The position numbers and the translations under genes were made by a program. Under the pieces are notes generated by a model that ran no database searches, had not been told where the DNA came from, and was given only the letters and a program-made list of their open reading frames with translations. Shown here piece by piece: positions 47,911 through 57,454 of a stretch of 64,000 nucleotides of DNA. Origin of the DNA: G965205255 sp965205255 (lineage in GTDB: Bacteria > Pseudomonadota > Gammaproteobacteria > Pseudomonadales > Endozoicomonadaceae); the NCBI GenBank assembly GCA_965205255.1, contig OZ242051.1, forward strand, positions 3,162,001 to 3,226,000, in the 5' to 3' direction. Within the stretch, counting starts at the first letter, position 1, and each line of letters starts with the position of its first letter.

Positions 47911-50900
47911 CTACTCCGGTCTTCCGTGTATTTGGTTCAGCAAACTCTGGATCTGTGATGCTTTCGGTGTTGCTAGCCAAAAGAACTCGATGTAGTCGTT
48001 GAATCCGTCCAGAATTTCTTGAGCCCAAGCACTTTCGGTTTCCCTGATATGGGCAAGTATAATATTATATAAAAGTTGCCGTGGCTCTTCCATTTCCTCA
48101 ATGCTGATACGTGTAATGTCAATGGAATTGTGATGGTAGCGGTCAACAAAATTTCTCTCAGTATCGAGAATATAGGCAATGCCACCTGTCATGCCAGCTC
48201 CAAAGTTATGCCCTGTCTGACCAAGCACTGTTACGCATCCACGCGTCATGTATTCGCAACAATGATCACCAACACCTTCTATTACAGCATTGCAACCAGA
48301 GTTTCTGACAGCAAAGCGTTCACCTGCACTGCCTGCAATGAAGCATTCACCACCGGTAGCACCGTAAAGGCAGGTGTTACCACAAATAGCAGAAGGTTTT
48401 TCGGCTGAATTAAGCGATGATGGAGGTGTAATAACAATCTTTCCACCTGCCATACCTTTGCCCACATAATCATTAGCTTCACCATATAAAAAGAGATGAA
48501 GTCCTCCCGCATTCCATACCCCAAAGCTTTGACCGGCACTTCCTGTAAAGTCAAGGCGAATCGGTGTATCTTTCATACCCTGATTTCCGTGAAGTTGTGC
48601 TATTTTTCCCGACAAGTTTGCGCCAATAGATCTGTCCTGATTAGTGATAATATACTGAAATTTTCCGCTGATTTTTTCTTCGATCAAGTGTTCGCAATCT
48701 TTTTGTATTCGCATGGCAAGTTCGGCTTTGTCAAAAGGAGGGTTGTTTTTATAACCGTAAGCATGAGGGTGCGTATTTAATAGGTTTTTATCACCAAAAA
48801 TTGGAGTCAAATTCAGTTGTCTTTGTTTATTGGTGTTGCCTTCAATTTGTCTGAGCAGATCAGTTCTTCCAATAATATCCTGTATGGTTGAAGCTCCCAA
48901 CAAAGAAAGCAGATTTCTGACTTCTTCAGCAATGAAAGTAAAAAAATTCATAGCTTTTTCAACTGTGCCTGAATAGTGATGATTTCTCAGGTACAGATTC
49001 TGTGTTGCTATGCCTGTAGCACAATTATTTAGATGGCAACACCGCAAAAACTTGCATCCCAATGCAATCATTGGTGTAGTACCAAAAGCAAATGAATCAG
49101 CACCTAGCAGAGCGGCTTTTATTACATCAAGACCAGTCTTTAGCCCCCCGTCAGTTTGCAAAATAATTTTATCTCTCAGGTTGTTGGCCACCAGTGCTTG
49201 TTGAGCTTCTGCAAGGCCTATTTCCCAAGGTGAACCTGCATACAGGGTTGAACTGACAGGGCTGGCACCTGTGCCTCCATCATGCCCTGAAATGGTGATA
49301 ATATCAGCATAAGCTTTAGCGACGCCTGCAGCAACAGTGCCAACTCCGGGTCCAGAAACCAGTTTAACAGCGACTTTTGCAATAGGGTTGACACTTTTCA
49401 AATCAAAAATAAGTTGAGCCAGATCTTCGATGGAATAAATATCATGATGTGGCGGGGGAGAGATGAGTGTGACCCCTGGGGAGGAATATCTGAGCTGTGC
49501 AATCAAGTCATTCACTTTTTCTCCGGGGAGTTGTCCGCCTTCACCGGGTTTTGCCCCCTGAGCAATTTTTATCTGTAAAACCTCGGCATTTACCAGATAG
49601 TGCGGAGTGACACCAAATCGACCTGAAGCGATCTGTTTGATTTTTGAATTTTTTATCGTGCCGAAACGTTTTGGATCTTCACCACCTTCGCCAGAATTAG
49701 AGCGTCCCCCTAGTCGGTTCATCGCTTCAGCAATGCTTTCGTGTGCTTCTGGAGAAAGAGCACCAAGGCTCATGGCTGCACTGTCAAAACGTCTGATAAT
49801 ATCTCGCTTGCTTTCGGTTTGGCTGACTGGTATTGGTGTTTTTGCAATATTCAAAGCAAGCAGATCCCTGATCATGGCAGGTTTGCGCTTGTTAATCAGC
49901 TCAGCATACTCTTTGTAGGCAAAAGGATCGCCTGTGTTTACTGCTTTTTGCAAACTTTGTACAACATCGGGGTTGAGTGCGTGATATTCACCTTTATACA
50001 TAAATTTTTGAATGCCACCGACAATTTCGGGAGCAGTTGGCATCCATGCCCGTTCAGATAGGTATAATTGTTCGTTGTGAAAGTCAGTAAAACGTGCACC
50101 ATCAATATAATTTTTTTGGGTTGAAAAGCATAGTGTTAGTATCTCCCGAGATAAACCAACTACCTGAAATAATTGTGCGCCTTGGTAGGAGACCATTGTT
50201 GAAATGCCCATTTTAGACATCATCTTGAGTAACCCTTTGATAATGCCTTTGCGATATTGATGACAGGCTTTTGCTTCAGTAGTATTTTTCTTGTCAGCCC
50301 CTATGCTGTTTATTACCAGTGTGTAAGCAAGATATGGATAAATGGCATTTGCTCCAAAGCCTAATAATACAGCGAAATGATGTGGGTTATGCGTCGTAGC
50401 TGTTTCTACAATAAGGTTTGTAAAAGCCCTGATTTGTTTTTTTATCAGATGTTGATGCACAGCACTCACGGCAAACACCGCTGGTATCGGAATTTTTTCT
50501 GTTGAAATATAATTGTCTGTCAGGTGAATTAGTGTATTACCTTTTTCGACAGCCTTTTCTACAGCATCGCATAACAACGAAATGGCTTTCTTCATGCTTT
50601 GATCTGGTGAATAATGAAGGCTGAAAGTTTTTGCGGTTAGTCTCTTGTCTTCAGGTAATGTAAATAACGACCTGAACTCTGTGCAGGACAGTACGGGAGA
50701 GCTTAATTTAATATTGGTAAATTCTTCTTCTTTTTTTGCAAACACATTGCGTAATGGACCCAGAGCCACCTCAACCGACATTACAACAGTTTCGCGAAGT
50801 GAGTCTATAGGCGGATTTGTCACTTGAGCAAACTGTTGGCGAAAATAATCATAAGGCGAGCGAATTTGTTCAGACATTACTGCTATAGGTGTATCATCAC

Positions 50901-52374
50901 CCATTGAACTAACCGGCTCCTGTGCATTTTTAGTTAACGGATAAATAATGCGACTTATGTCTTCCTTTGAAAGAAGAAATAGTTTTTTCCATACGGCTAT
51001 ATTTGCGGTTTTACCTGAAGCTGTATGGCAGAGATTTTGCGACAAGAGTTGTTGTTCTTTATATCGGTCATAGGTTACATAAGTGACATGAGTTCGTACC
51101 CATTGCTGATAGGTGTATTGTTTTTGTAGCATCATATCGATATCATGCTTTTGATAAATTTTTCCAGTCAGTGTATCCAGTGCTAATATTTCGCCTGCAC
51201 CAATACGACTTCTGGCAGTGATCGTTAATTCTGGAGAATCAAACACACCCGCTTCAGATGCTACCATTAAATATTGATTGCCTGACAGCAGCCACCGGGC
51301 AGGTCTTAATCCATTTCTGTCCAGAGCGCAAATAGCATAACGACCATCAGTTATAACCAACCCTGCAGGACCATCCCAGGGTTCGCAATGAAGCCGGTTA
51401 TAATGATAAAAAGCCTTTAGGTTAGGACTCATATGCGATACATTACTCCAAGCAGGTTGTATCATCAAACGTAACGCATTAAAGATGTCAAGCCCTCCCT
51501 GAGTCAGTACTTCTAGCATGTTGTCGACACTATAGGAATCTGAGCCTGTTTGGCATATTAGTGGTTGTAATGTTTTTATTTCAGGACATATTTTACTTTT
51601 TAAAAGTGGGCTCCTGGCCTCTGCCCACTGTCGGTTGCCTTTAATTGTATTCATCTCTCCGTTGTGCGCAAGCATTCGAAACGGTTGCGCCAGCGACCAG
51701 TGAGGTAAAGTATTTGTTGAAAACCGTTGATGAAAAACACATATAAACGATTTAAATCCGGGGTTTTTGAGATCCCTGTAATAATGTGCAATATCTTCTG
51801 GCATCATCAGCCCTTTATAGCTAATAAGCTTTGTAGACAAAGAGCAAATATGAAATGTTGCATCATTAGTGATTTTCTGTTCGGTATGCCTGCGAGCCAG
51901 AAATAAGGCGTTTTCAAATGATTGTATTGATGATGCTTTTGCAGGACTGACGAATACCTGTTCAATAACAGGTTGTTTTTCTCGTGCCAGCTTACCCAAA
52001 CACTGATCATTAACAGGTACTTTGCGCCATCCGATAATATTTATTTTTCGATGCTTTAATTCGGATGAAAATATTTGTTTTGTTCTATTGTACTTTGTTT
52101 TGTCTCTGCTGAGAAAAACCATGCCAATAGCATAGTTTTCTGGAAGCTTAAAGGGTGTGTTTTCTCTAAAAAAATGATCAGCAATGGTGACGAGTATACC
52201 GCAACCATCACCGGTTTTTCCATCTGAAGATATTCCACCTCGATGGGTCATTCGTTTAAGTGCTTGAAGAGCATAAAGAACCAGTTGATGTGTTGGTTTT
52301 CCTTGTTGTTGAGCTATTAGCCCAAAGCCACAGTTGTCCTTGAAATCTTCATCTTTATATAAATATTCTGTCAT
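47911..52374 (-). CDS. gltB: Glutamate synthase large subunit (1487 aa)
   Basis: Makes two glutamates from glutamine and 2-oxoglutarate. A class II amidotransferase domain begins at the Cys of DNCGFG (Cys15 from the start chosen), exposed after removal of a short propeptide. The central and FMN-binding domains follow (SGHDGGTGASP visible), then the 3Fe-4S cysteines in CKFLRCCHLNNCATG and the C-terminal GXGXG beta-helix domain (GGAGMTGG-like repeats). The frame could open at GTG 52392, but the ATG at 52372-52374 has AAGGA five bases upstream and gives a length matching E. coli (1486 aa). The protein is cytosolic. Confidence 0.96.
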   Translation of the reverse strand: MTEYLYKDEDFKDNCGFGLIAQQQGKPTHQLVLYALQALKRMTHRGGISSDGKTGDGCGILVTIADHFFRENTPFKLPENYAIGMVFLSRDKTKYNRTKQIFSSELKHRKINIIGWRKVPVNDQCLGKLAREKQPVIEQVFVSPAKASSIQSFENALFLARRHTEQKITNDATFHICSLSTKLISYKGLMMPEDIAHYYRDLKNPGFKSFICVFHQRFSTNTLPHWSLAQPFRMLAHNGEMNTIKGNRQWAEARSPLLKSKICPEIKTLQPLICQTGSDSYSVDNMLEVLTQGGLDIFNALRLMIQPAWSNVSHMSPNLKAFYHYNRLHCEPWDGPAGLVITDGRYAICALDRNGLRPARWLLSGNQYLMVASEAGVFDSPELTITARSRIGAGEILALDTLTGKIYQKHDIDMMLQKQYTYQQWVRTHVTYVTYDRYKEQQLLSQNLCHTASGKTANIAVWKKLFLLSKEDISRIIYPLTKNAQEPVSSMGDDTPIAVMSEQIRSPYDYFRQQFAQVTNPPIDSLRETVVMSVEVALGPLRNVFAKKEEEFTNIKLSSPVLSCTEFRSLFTLPEDKRLTAKTFSLHYSPDQSMKKAISLLCDAVEKAVEKGNTLIHLTDNYISTEKIPIPAVFAVSAVHQHLIKKQIRAFTNLIVETATTHNPHHFAVLLGFGANAIYPYLAYTLVINSIGADKKNTTEAKACHQYRKGIIKGLLKMMSKMGISTMVSYQGAQLFQVVGLSREILTLCFSTQKNYIDGARFTDFHNEQLYLSERAWMPTAPEIVGGIQKFMYKGEYHALNPDVVQSLQKAVNTGDPFAYKEYAELINKRKPAMIRDLLALNIAKTPIPVSQTESKRDIIRRFDSAAMSLGALSPEAHESIAEAMNRLGGRSNSGEGGEDPKRFGTIKNSKIKQIASGRFGVTPHYLVNAEVLQIKIAQGAKPGEGGQLPGEKVNDLIAQLRYSSPGVTLISPPPHHDIYSIEDLAQLIFDLKSVNPIAKVAVKLVSGPGVGTVAAGVAKAYADIITISGHDGGTGASPVSSTLYAGSPWEIGLAEAQQALVANNLRDKIILQTDGGLKTGLDVIKAALLGADSFAFGTTPMIALGCKFLRCCHLNNCATGIATQNLYLRNHHYSGTVEKAMNFFTFIAEEVRNLLSLLGASTIQDIIGRTDLLRQIEGNTNKQRQLNLTPIFGDKNLLNTHPHAYGYKNNPPFDKAELAMRIQKDCEHLIEEKISGKFQYIITNQDRSIGANLSGKIAQLHGNQGMKDTPIRLDFTGSAGQSFGVWNAGGLHLFLYGEANDYVGKGMAGGKIVITPPSSLNSAEKPSAICGNTCLYGATGGECFIAGSAGERFAVRNSGCNAVIEGVGDHCCEYMTRGCVTVLGQTGHNFGAGMTGGIAYILDTERNFVDRYHHNSIDITRISIEEMEEPRQLLYNIILAHIRETESAWAQEILDGFNDYIEFFWLATPKASQIQSLLNQIHGRPE

Positions 52375-52392
52375 TGACATCCTTTCCATCAC

Positions 52393-52689
52393 GGCTTAAA
52401 TTATCTATTGCTTAATATCACGCTGAATCACGTTGTTTATGTCTTATATAATGTAATATGGCCCCTCATTTTTTCAGGCAGTTTACAGAGGCTAACTGGT
52501 TTAATATTGTTTACAATGTGATTTTGGCATTTAGCGTCTAGTAAGAAAAGACTTATTGTATGCTGAAAACAATTCATTATAGATGTTTTTTTATATTTTA
52601 TTTGCATTTATATTTTATTTTCTGAATAAGTATTTTTTTCAAGACGGCAGAAATGATTTAACCTGACAACTGATATTGAGTTCAAAAAT
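52393..52689. promoter_or_regulatory. Divergent intergenic region gltB/cpdA
   Basis: About 300 bases between divergent genes, very AT-rich (long T/A runs 52580-52640). It must hold promoters for both genes, but I cannot single out a convincing -35/-10 pair. No ORF or RNA structure was recognised. Confidence 0.3.
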
Positions 52690-53460
52690 ATGGCATTGTT
52701 ACGTCTTATTCAATTAACGGATCTTCATCTGTATTCTGATCATTCTTCATTAATTAACGGTGTAAATCCTGCCAAAAGTTTCAAAAAAGTGCTTGAGGCT
52801 GCACTATCTCAAAGACCTGACTACATTATTATTACAGGTGATGTGGCTATGGAAAAAATAAGTTGTGTGTATGAATGGGTTGCAAGAGTTATGGATGAAA
52901 CAGACGTGCCGTGGTCATGGTTGCCGGGAAACCATGATGATATTTCGTTGATGACATCTCATTTTAAGCGTGTTGTTATACAAAGAGATTGGCGCTTTAT
53001 TCAGCTTAACAGTCAGGTAGAAGGTGAGGGGAGAGGTTATCTTTGTTCTGATGAAATCGCTTTTTTAACAAAAACACTCTCTCAGGATGATCAAACCAAG
53101 ACCCTCATCCATGTGCATCATCATGTAAAACCAATAGGATCATGTATTGACGACAGTATGTTAAACAGCGAGCCACTGTTTGAATTACTTAAAAAATATG
53201 TATGTGTTGCCGGGGTTATTCATGGACATATTCATCAGCGATGGGAGGGGGAAAGTTACAACGTGCGCATTTTTGGAACGCCATCGACCTGCGTTCAGTT
53301 CAAACCTTGTGCTGATAAATTTCTTATGGATACGGAACGTAGTCCGGGCTATCGGTTGTTTGATCTTGGAAGTCAGGGGGTGGTTCGCTCAGAAGTTTGT
53401 CGAATTTTTGGAAAGAATTTAATTGCCTCCTCTGCAACCCCTGATTTTTGGCGTAGTTGA
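52690..53460 (+). CDS. cpdA: CpdA-type 3',5'-cyclic AMP phosphodiesterase (256 aa)
   Basis: Class III cyclic-nucleotide phosphodiesterase of the calcineurin-like metallophosphoesterase fold. The metal-binding motifs occur in order: DLH (near 11), GDVAM, GNHDD, HVHHHV and GHIHQRW. Slightly shorter than E. coli CpdA (275 aa). The expected role is lowering cAMP and so damping CRP signalling. The start lacks a strong Shine-Dalgarno sequence. A different substrate within the fold cannot be excluded. Confidence 0.88.
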   Translation: MALLRLIQLTDLHLYSDHSSLINGVNPAKSFKKVLEAALSQRPDYIIITGDVAMEKISCVYEWVARVMDETDVPWSWLPGNHDDISLMTSHFKRVVIQRDWRFIQLNSQVEGEGRGYLCSDEIAFLTKTLSQDDQTKTLIHVHHHVKPIGSCIDDSMLNSEPLFELLKKYVCVAGVIHGHIHQRWEGESYNVRIFGTPSTCVQFKPCADKFLMDTERSPGYRLFDLGSQGVVRSEVCRIFGKNLIASSATPDFWRS

Positions 53461-53564
53461 TTCCATCTACGCATTAATCTGAGATTTTCTCAGAAAAACA
53501 CTGGAGTTTCTTCGGGTTTGTCGTCTAAATTTAAAAGAGTGTTTGTAGTACAGGAATTTAGCAC

Positions 53565-53759
53565 ATGGAAGAGCATCAGAGAGATCACTTTTGGAAAGAA
53601 GGGCGTAATTTAAAAGAGGAGCGCTCTAAGAAAGCCCGATCAAAGTACTTTAAAGAAAAAAAAATTCAACAAGGTATTGATAGGTACTTTTCGGGCAAAG
53701 ACGATGGTGATGTTTTTTTAGATGGTTACGACCAGGCAAATAAAAGAAACTATCATTGA
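53565..53759 (+). CDS. Small highly charged protein of unknown function (64 aa)
   Basis: I do not recognise the family. The sequence is rich in Lys, Arg, Glu and Asp, with no membrane segment, Cys or obvious fold; the first half is likely helical (KEERSKKARSKYFKEKK). A plausible Shine-Dalgarno sequence (AGGAA) lies about ten bases before the ATG. It follows cpdA by 104 bases and overlaps the convergent hydrolase gene by 7 bases at its stop. It could be a real small gene or a chance frame; the good translation start favours a gene. Confidence 0.5.
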   Translation: MEEHQRDHFWKEGRNLKEERSKKARSKYFKEKKIQQGIDRYFSGKDDGDVFLDGYDQANKRNYH

Positions 53760-54544
53760 TTTTGCAGAGATTTGAGATAATGTTTTATTATCTTAAATAA
53801 AGTCGCTGGTTTCTCCGCATGAAGCCAGTGTGTAGTGCCTTTAATCACTTCAAGGCGAGCTTGGGGAAACAGTTTTAAAGTAGGTTCTCGGTATTCAGGC
53901 AACAAATAATCAGAAAACTCACCTTTTAGAAACAATACTGGATGTAAAAAGGGTTTGCCGACAGGTGCGTTTGAAAGATGGGTGTAATTGTTAATGATGG
54001 CATCAATATTCAAGCGTAATAAAAGTTTTCCGTTTTTATCTCTTCTAAGGTTCTTTAACAGAAAGGCGCGTACGTCAGAATTGTCTACTGTTTTTGAGAG
54101 TATACTGTCAGCTTCATTTCGTGATTGAATGTTTTTAGCTTTAATCCCTTTTAAACCTTCCATCACATCGTTATGACGCTGCTCAATATTATAAAGGTTA
54201 TAGTCGATAGGTGGCATATCCAAACTGGCTAAAGAAAGTATGTTATTCGCAGAAGAAAGTGCTACCTGCATAGCCACTTTACCGCCCATTGAGTGTCCGA
54301 TAAAATGAGCCTTTTCAATATGATGATGTTGCATGTAATCGATAATATCTTCTGCCATTTCCTGATATGTCATTGTATCGCTATGAAATGAAGAACCATG
54401 GTTTCGCAGATCTATGGCGTGAATGGTATAATCAGTGCCTAATGACCTGCCGAGGGTTTTCAGATTATCACAGGAGCCAAACAGGCCGTGGATTAAAATT
54501 AGTGGAGCGCCTTCTCCGTATATTTCACTATTAAGTACTTGCAT
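53753..54544 (-). CDS. Alpha/beta hydrolase, YbfF-type esterase (263 aa)
   Basis: Alpha/beta-hydrolase fold. The oxyanion strand LILIHGLFGSCDN (residues 15-27) is followed by the nucleophile elbow GHSMGG and a C-terminal His in THWLHAEKP; the acidic member is probably in LKGEFSDYLLPE. The pattern DLRNHGSS and the length (E. coli YbfF 254 aa) fit the short acyl-ester/acyl-CoA hydrolase subgroup. Cytosolic, with no signal peptide. Divergent from the thioesterase gene. The substrate cannot be read from sequence. Confidence 0.85.
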   Translation of the reverse strand: MQVLNSEIYGEGAPLILIHGLFGSCDNLKTLGRSLGTDYTIHAIDLRNHGSSFHSDTMTYQEMAEDIIDYMQHHHIEKAHFIGHSMGGKVAMQVALSSANNILSLASLDMPPIDYNLYNIEQRHNDVMEGLKGIKAKNIQSRNEADSILSKTVDNSDVRAFLLKNLRRDKNGKLLLRLNIDAIINNYTHLSNAPVGKPFLHPVLFLKGEFSDYLLPEYREPTLKLFPQARLEVIKGTTHWLHAEKPATLFKIIKHYLKSLQNQ

Positions 54545-54681
54545 TGTCGTGCTACGATGTTCAATTGTTGAGTGTCTGAGTATTTTATCATTATTTTAAA
54601 AGCGTATAAGCATAATAAATTCTTATTTTAATATTTTTCCCTTTTTTGATTAATATCTTTATCTTTTTGACCGGAGTTACT

Positions 54682-55068
54682 ATGGAAACTGAACCAAGAG
54701 GAAATCTTTCTTTACGCACAGTAGCCATGCCAGCAGATACGAATCCGAATGGTGATATTTTTGGTGGCTGGTTGGTTTCACAAATGGATCTTGCTGCATT
54801 CACTTGCGCCAAGAAAACCTCATATTCTAGGGTCGCAACTGTAGGCATTGAGTCGATTAATTTTATTCAGCCGGTTGCTGTGGGGGATGTTGTTTGCCTG
54901 TATACTGAATTGCTCAGAATAGGTCGGACCTCGATGAGAATTCGGGTGCAAGTTTGGAAAATTGCACATAAGTCGCAAGATGAACAACGGGTTAAGGTAA
55001 CAGAAGGAGTGTTTACTTTTGTTGCTATTGATAAGGAGGGAAACAAGCGACTGATCAAAAAGGAATGA
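54682..55068 (+). CDS. yciA: Acyl-CoA thioesterase, YciA type (128 aa)
   Basis: Single hotdog domain hydrolysing acyl-CoA to acid and CoA. NPNGDIFGGWLVSQMDLAA carries the catalytic Asp region, and GDVVCLYTELLRIGRTSM matches the family. I chose ATG 54682 (METEPRG) because GGAG lies five bases upstream and the length then matches E. coli YciA (132 aa); an ATG at 54646 would add a hydrophobic, non-homologous stretch. Cytosolic, probably housekeeping. Confidence 0.9.
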   Translation: METEPRGNLSLRTVAMPADTNPNGDIFGGWLVSQMDLAAFTCAKKTSYSRVATVGIESINFIQPVAVGDVVCLYTELLRIGRTSMRIRVQVWKIAHKSQDEQRVKVTEGVFTFVAIDKEGNKRLIKKE

Positions 55069-55397
55069 TAGTGCGTAATAGTTTTAACTCACTTTTGTTC
55101 AAAAATATAAAAATGGATTAATTTTTTGGTAAGCTACTGTTCAGAAAGCTAATTGATAAACCCAATAAACTGCTATTGCCTTCCTGATCTTCTCAGGTGT
55201 AAGCATTAATGGACTACTCAATACTCATCTTCAGCCCAGATAAGAATTTAGATATTTGGTAGCGATTTTTGTAAATATGCTGTTAATCTAATTTTTTAAT
55301 GGGCATGACAGATTTTGACATGCTGAAGAAAAAAAACATCTTCCAGAATATGCTTACCTGCTGTTGTTTCTGGTTTTGTTAACGTCAGCCTTGGCTT

Positions 55398-55531
55398 ATA
55401 CAAAAACTTGCTTGTAACTTTTGTTGTGTTACTTTTCTTATCTTGCGGTTATGTGTTGCTAGCGGTTACTTGCCACTTCTCCTTTAACAGTAAGCGATAA
55501 AAGCATGCTGATAGTAGTATAGAGATAAATG
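55398..55531 (+). repeat. Decayed MITE-like copy
   Basis: ATACAAAAACTTGCTTGTAAC followed by the internal blocks cttatcttgcggttatg and cctttaacagtaagc match the element family. The right inverted repeat is missing where the IS3 remnant begins. Confidence 0.5.
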
Positions 55532-55532
55532 A

Positions 55533-55811
55533 CGTTGGGTTGATAACGTATTCATTGAGCGGTTTTGGCGTAGTCTGAAATATGAAATAGTCTACCTCAA
55601 AGTTTGTCAATTAATTTCTGAATCGAAAAAAGGAATAGATCAGCGACTAAATTTAGACGACGAAAACACTTATTTGGAAAGCTTGACTACAATACGCCCA
55701 GTAACGTGTATTTATAAGGTTTGAAAGAAGTGGTTAAGATTAAACTGGTAGCTGAGTTTTAAAAAGAGCCTTAGCATTAGAGATACAGTCTAAACAATTG
55801 GGTTCACTTCT
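55533..55811 (+). pseudogene. IS3-family transposase remnant with its right end
   Basis: Bases 55533-55724 translate to RWVDNVFIERFWRSLKYE and then a degenerate tail to a TGA. D-N-x-F-I-E-R-x-W-R-S-x-K-Y-E is the signature around the last catalytic Glu of the IS3/IS150-type rve integrase domain. About 64 bases later comes gtctaaacaattgggttcacttct (55788-55811), an inverted-repeat end also found at 44004. Only about 65 codons of the transposase remain, with no start, so it is inactive. Confidence 0.7.
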
Positions 55812-55990
55812 ATATTTATCGCAAGCTCTTGAGATTATTTATCTCTAAATATAAGAAAGTTATCGTTTATAAGATTGTTCTCCAAAATAGCGTGTTGCCA
55901 TTTTTTTAATGAAATAGGCAGTATAAAAAAGATTATTAGTTGAAAAAACACAATCTTTTTCGTATGATATTCTACCGGTAAGGCACAGAT

Positions 55991-56066
55991 GTCCCCATAG
56001 TTCAACAGGATAGAACGACGGCCTCCTAAGCCGTAGATCGAGGTTCGAGTCCTCGTGGGGACGCCA
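55991..56066 (+). tRNA. tRNA-Arg (anticodon CCU)
   Basis: Acceptor stem GTCCCCA pairs with TGGGGAC (56056-56062). D arm TAGTTCAACAGGATAGAA; anticodon stem ACGGC/GCCGT around loop CTCCTAA, giving anticodon CCT (reads AGG). T arm GAGGTTCGAGTCCTC. The discriminator is G and CCA is encoded (56064-56066). Confidence 0.96.
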
Positions 56067-56368
56067 GATAAAAGAAATTTAAACATAATTTACCTGCGAG
56101 GAAACTTTAAGGAACATAAACAGAAAGCATCGGGAATAAAATATTATTTACTGAGTATGCAAAATGATTCCGATAGTTTTTTACTTATCAATTATATTAA
56201 GTAATCTCAGCTCGATATAAGAGGCCTTATGTTTCAATAGTTGTACGTATTTTTTACGTATGTTTAGCAAAGCATAAAACAAAAGACTTTGATTTTTCAG
56301 GAAAATTTAGCTCTCTGGTCAGTAAAACCCTTATAAAATAAGATATACACGGATTTCTTACATCGAAC
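56067..56368. other. Gene-free stretch after tRNA-Arg
   Basis: About 300 AT-rich bases. I find no ORF, hairpin terminator, repeat or integrase-type attachment duplication of the tRNA 3' end here. Confidence 0.4.
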
Positions 56369-56695
56369 TCAGGTTAAGTAATAAGCAAGTGTAAAAAAAG
56401 CTACATTGCCCAATAAAAGGATCCAGATTATATTGTTAATAAACCTGAATAAAATAATCAGAATGATAGTTCCATACAGATAAGGATTACTCAAGATTTT
56501 ATCAGTTGATACATCAGACCCATGGAATATTTCAGAAAAGATAATGACTCCAATAATGGCAGGTGCGAACAAACTTAACATGAACTTAACTTCTTTATTT
56601 ATCTTGCTCACATATTTAATAAGCAATAAAGGTATAAGACGTAAAGCAAGCATCGTTAAACATAAGAAGCCTACGACCAGATAAGGATTGTGCAT
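56369..56695 (-). CDS. azlD: AzlD-family branched-chain amino-acid transport subunit (108 aa)
   Basis: Small inner-membrane protein with about four hydrophobic segments. The family motif region is LRLIPLLLI near the N-terminus, followed by FMLSLFAPAII. Typical length (E. coli YgaH 111 aa). I prefer ATG 56695 (MHNPYLVV), which has GGAA eight bases upstream, over the TTG two codons earlier. It works with AzlC to export branched-chain amino acids. The azlC stop lies 14 bases upstream, so they form an operon. Confidence 0.88.
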   Translation of the reverse strand: MHNPYLVVGFLCLTMLALRLIPLLLIKYVSKINKEVKFMLSLFAPAIIGVIIFSEIFHGSDVSTDKILSNPYLYGTIILIILFRFINNIIWILLLGNVAFFTLAYYLT

Positions 56696-56709
56696 ACGCA
56701 AGATTCCAG

Positions 56710-57420
56710 CTATTTTAAGCGATTAGTTACTACTCTTACTATCATTGTAAAAAACACACCACAAGAAGCGGATAACATCATCGCAACGCTATAGCTATAA
56801 CCTAGTGTTTGAGCAAAGCTATAAAATAAACACGATGATACGATAGCAATCACATTATAATGCTCTCTTAAACAAGGGCAGATGATAATAACAAATGCCA
56901 TAATTGACAAGAAGTTGATTTGTGAATGTGGCAGAATGGAAATAAGTTGAGTTCCAAAATACAAACCGGTTAACACAGCAAGCAACCACCAAAAATAAGA
57001 TATTAGACACATCCATCTAACATACGCATCTTTATTTTCTTGTGTTCCTCCGTAATGTTGACGATTTAAGACAAGAAAGTAAACTTGATCGACCATTAAG
57101 GTACCAGTTATTATTCGGGTTATGGGTGACATTTTAAGTAAAATATCAGACAAAGAAAGCATATATACAAAAAACCTTGACCCAACAATAAACGCACCGA
57201 TAATAACAAACAACACGCTACTTTGCTGCGACATAAGTTGCACTGCAACAATTTGAGACGACCCGCTATACATGATCACTGACATAAATAAAGCATTGGC
57301 AAATACAATGCCGGAAGAAAGAGCCAGTGTTGAGAAGACCAACCCAAAGGAAAAAATTCCTGCATAAAAAGGAATTAAGTGTTTAATGGCTCTTATTAGT
57401 TCAACTTTAGATTCATTCAT
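56710..57420 (-). CDS. azlC: AzlC-family branched-chain amino-acid exporter (236 aa)
   Basis: Polytopic inner-membrane protein. The family's N-terminal block is IPFYAGIFSFGLVFSTLALSSG; SSQIVAVQLM and GSRFFVYMLSLS follow in the conserved middle. Length matches the AzlC/YgaZ group (about 245 aa). It pairs with azlD directly downstream. The ubiI gene lies 34 bases upstream on the same strand, so readthrough from the ubi operon is possible. Confidence 0.92.
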   Translation of the reverse strand: MNESKVELIRAIKHLIPFYAGIFSFGLVFSTLALSSGIVFANALFMSVIMYSGSSQIVAVQLMSQQSSVLFVIIGAFIVGSRFFVYMLSLSDILLKMSPITRIITGTLMVDQVYFLVLNRQHYGGTQENKDAYVRWMCLISYFWWLLAVLTGLYFGTQLISILPHSQINFLSIMAFVIIICPCLREHYNVIAIVSSCLFYSFAQTLGYSYSVAMMLSASCGVFFTMIVRVVTNRLK

Positions 57421-57454
57421 AAATTACAAGATCATTTGATAAGTTTGATGTTAC

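Larger units (their letters stand above)
55069..55990. other. 920-bp gene-free stretch with transposon debris
   Basis: Between yciA and tRNA-Arg there is no intact gene. It contains a decayed MITE-like copy (55398-55531), directly followed by an IS3-family transposase remnant and its terminal inverted repeat (55533-55811). The remaining bases show nothing I can name. Confidence 0.6.

Noticed and set aside
52375..52392. GTG start for gltB at 52392
   Set aside because: The Shine-Dalgarno AAGGA lies inside this extension and serves the ATG at 52374, which also gives the family length.
53180..53422. 80-codon frame inside cpdA
   Set aside because: Overlaps a well-supported phosphodiesterase frame and has no motif of its own.
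55991..56368. Integrative element using tRNA-Arg as attachment site
   Set aside because: No repeat of the tRNA 3' end and no integrase gene nearby.
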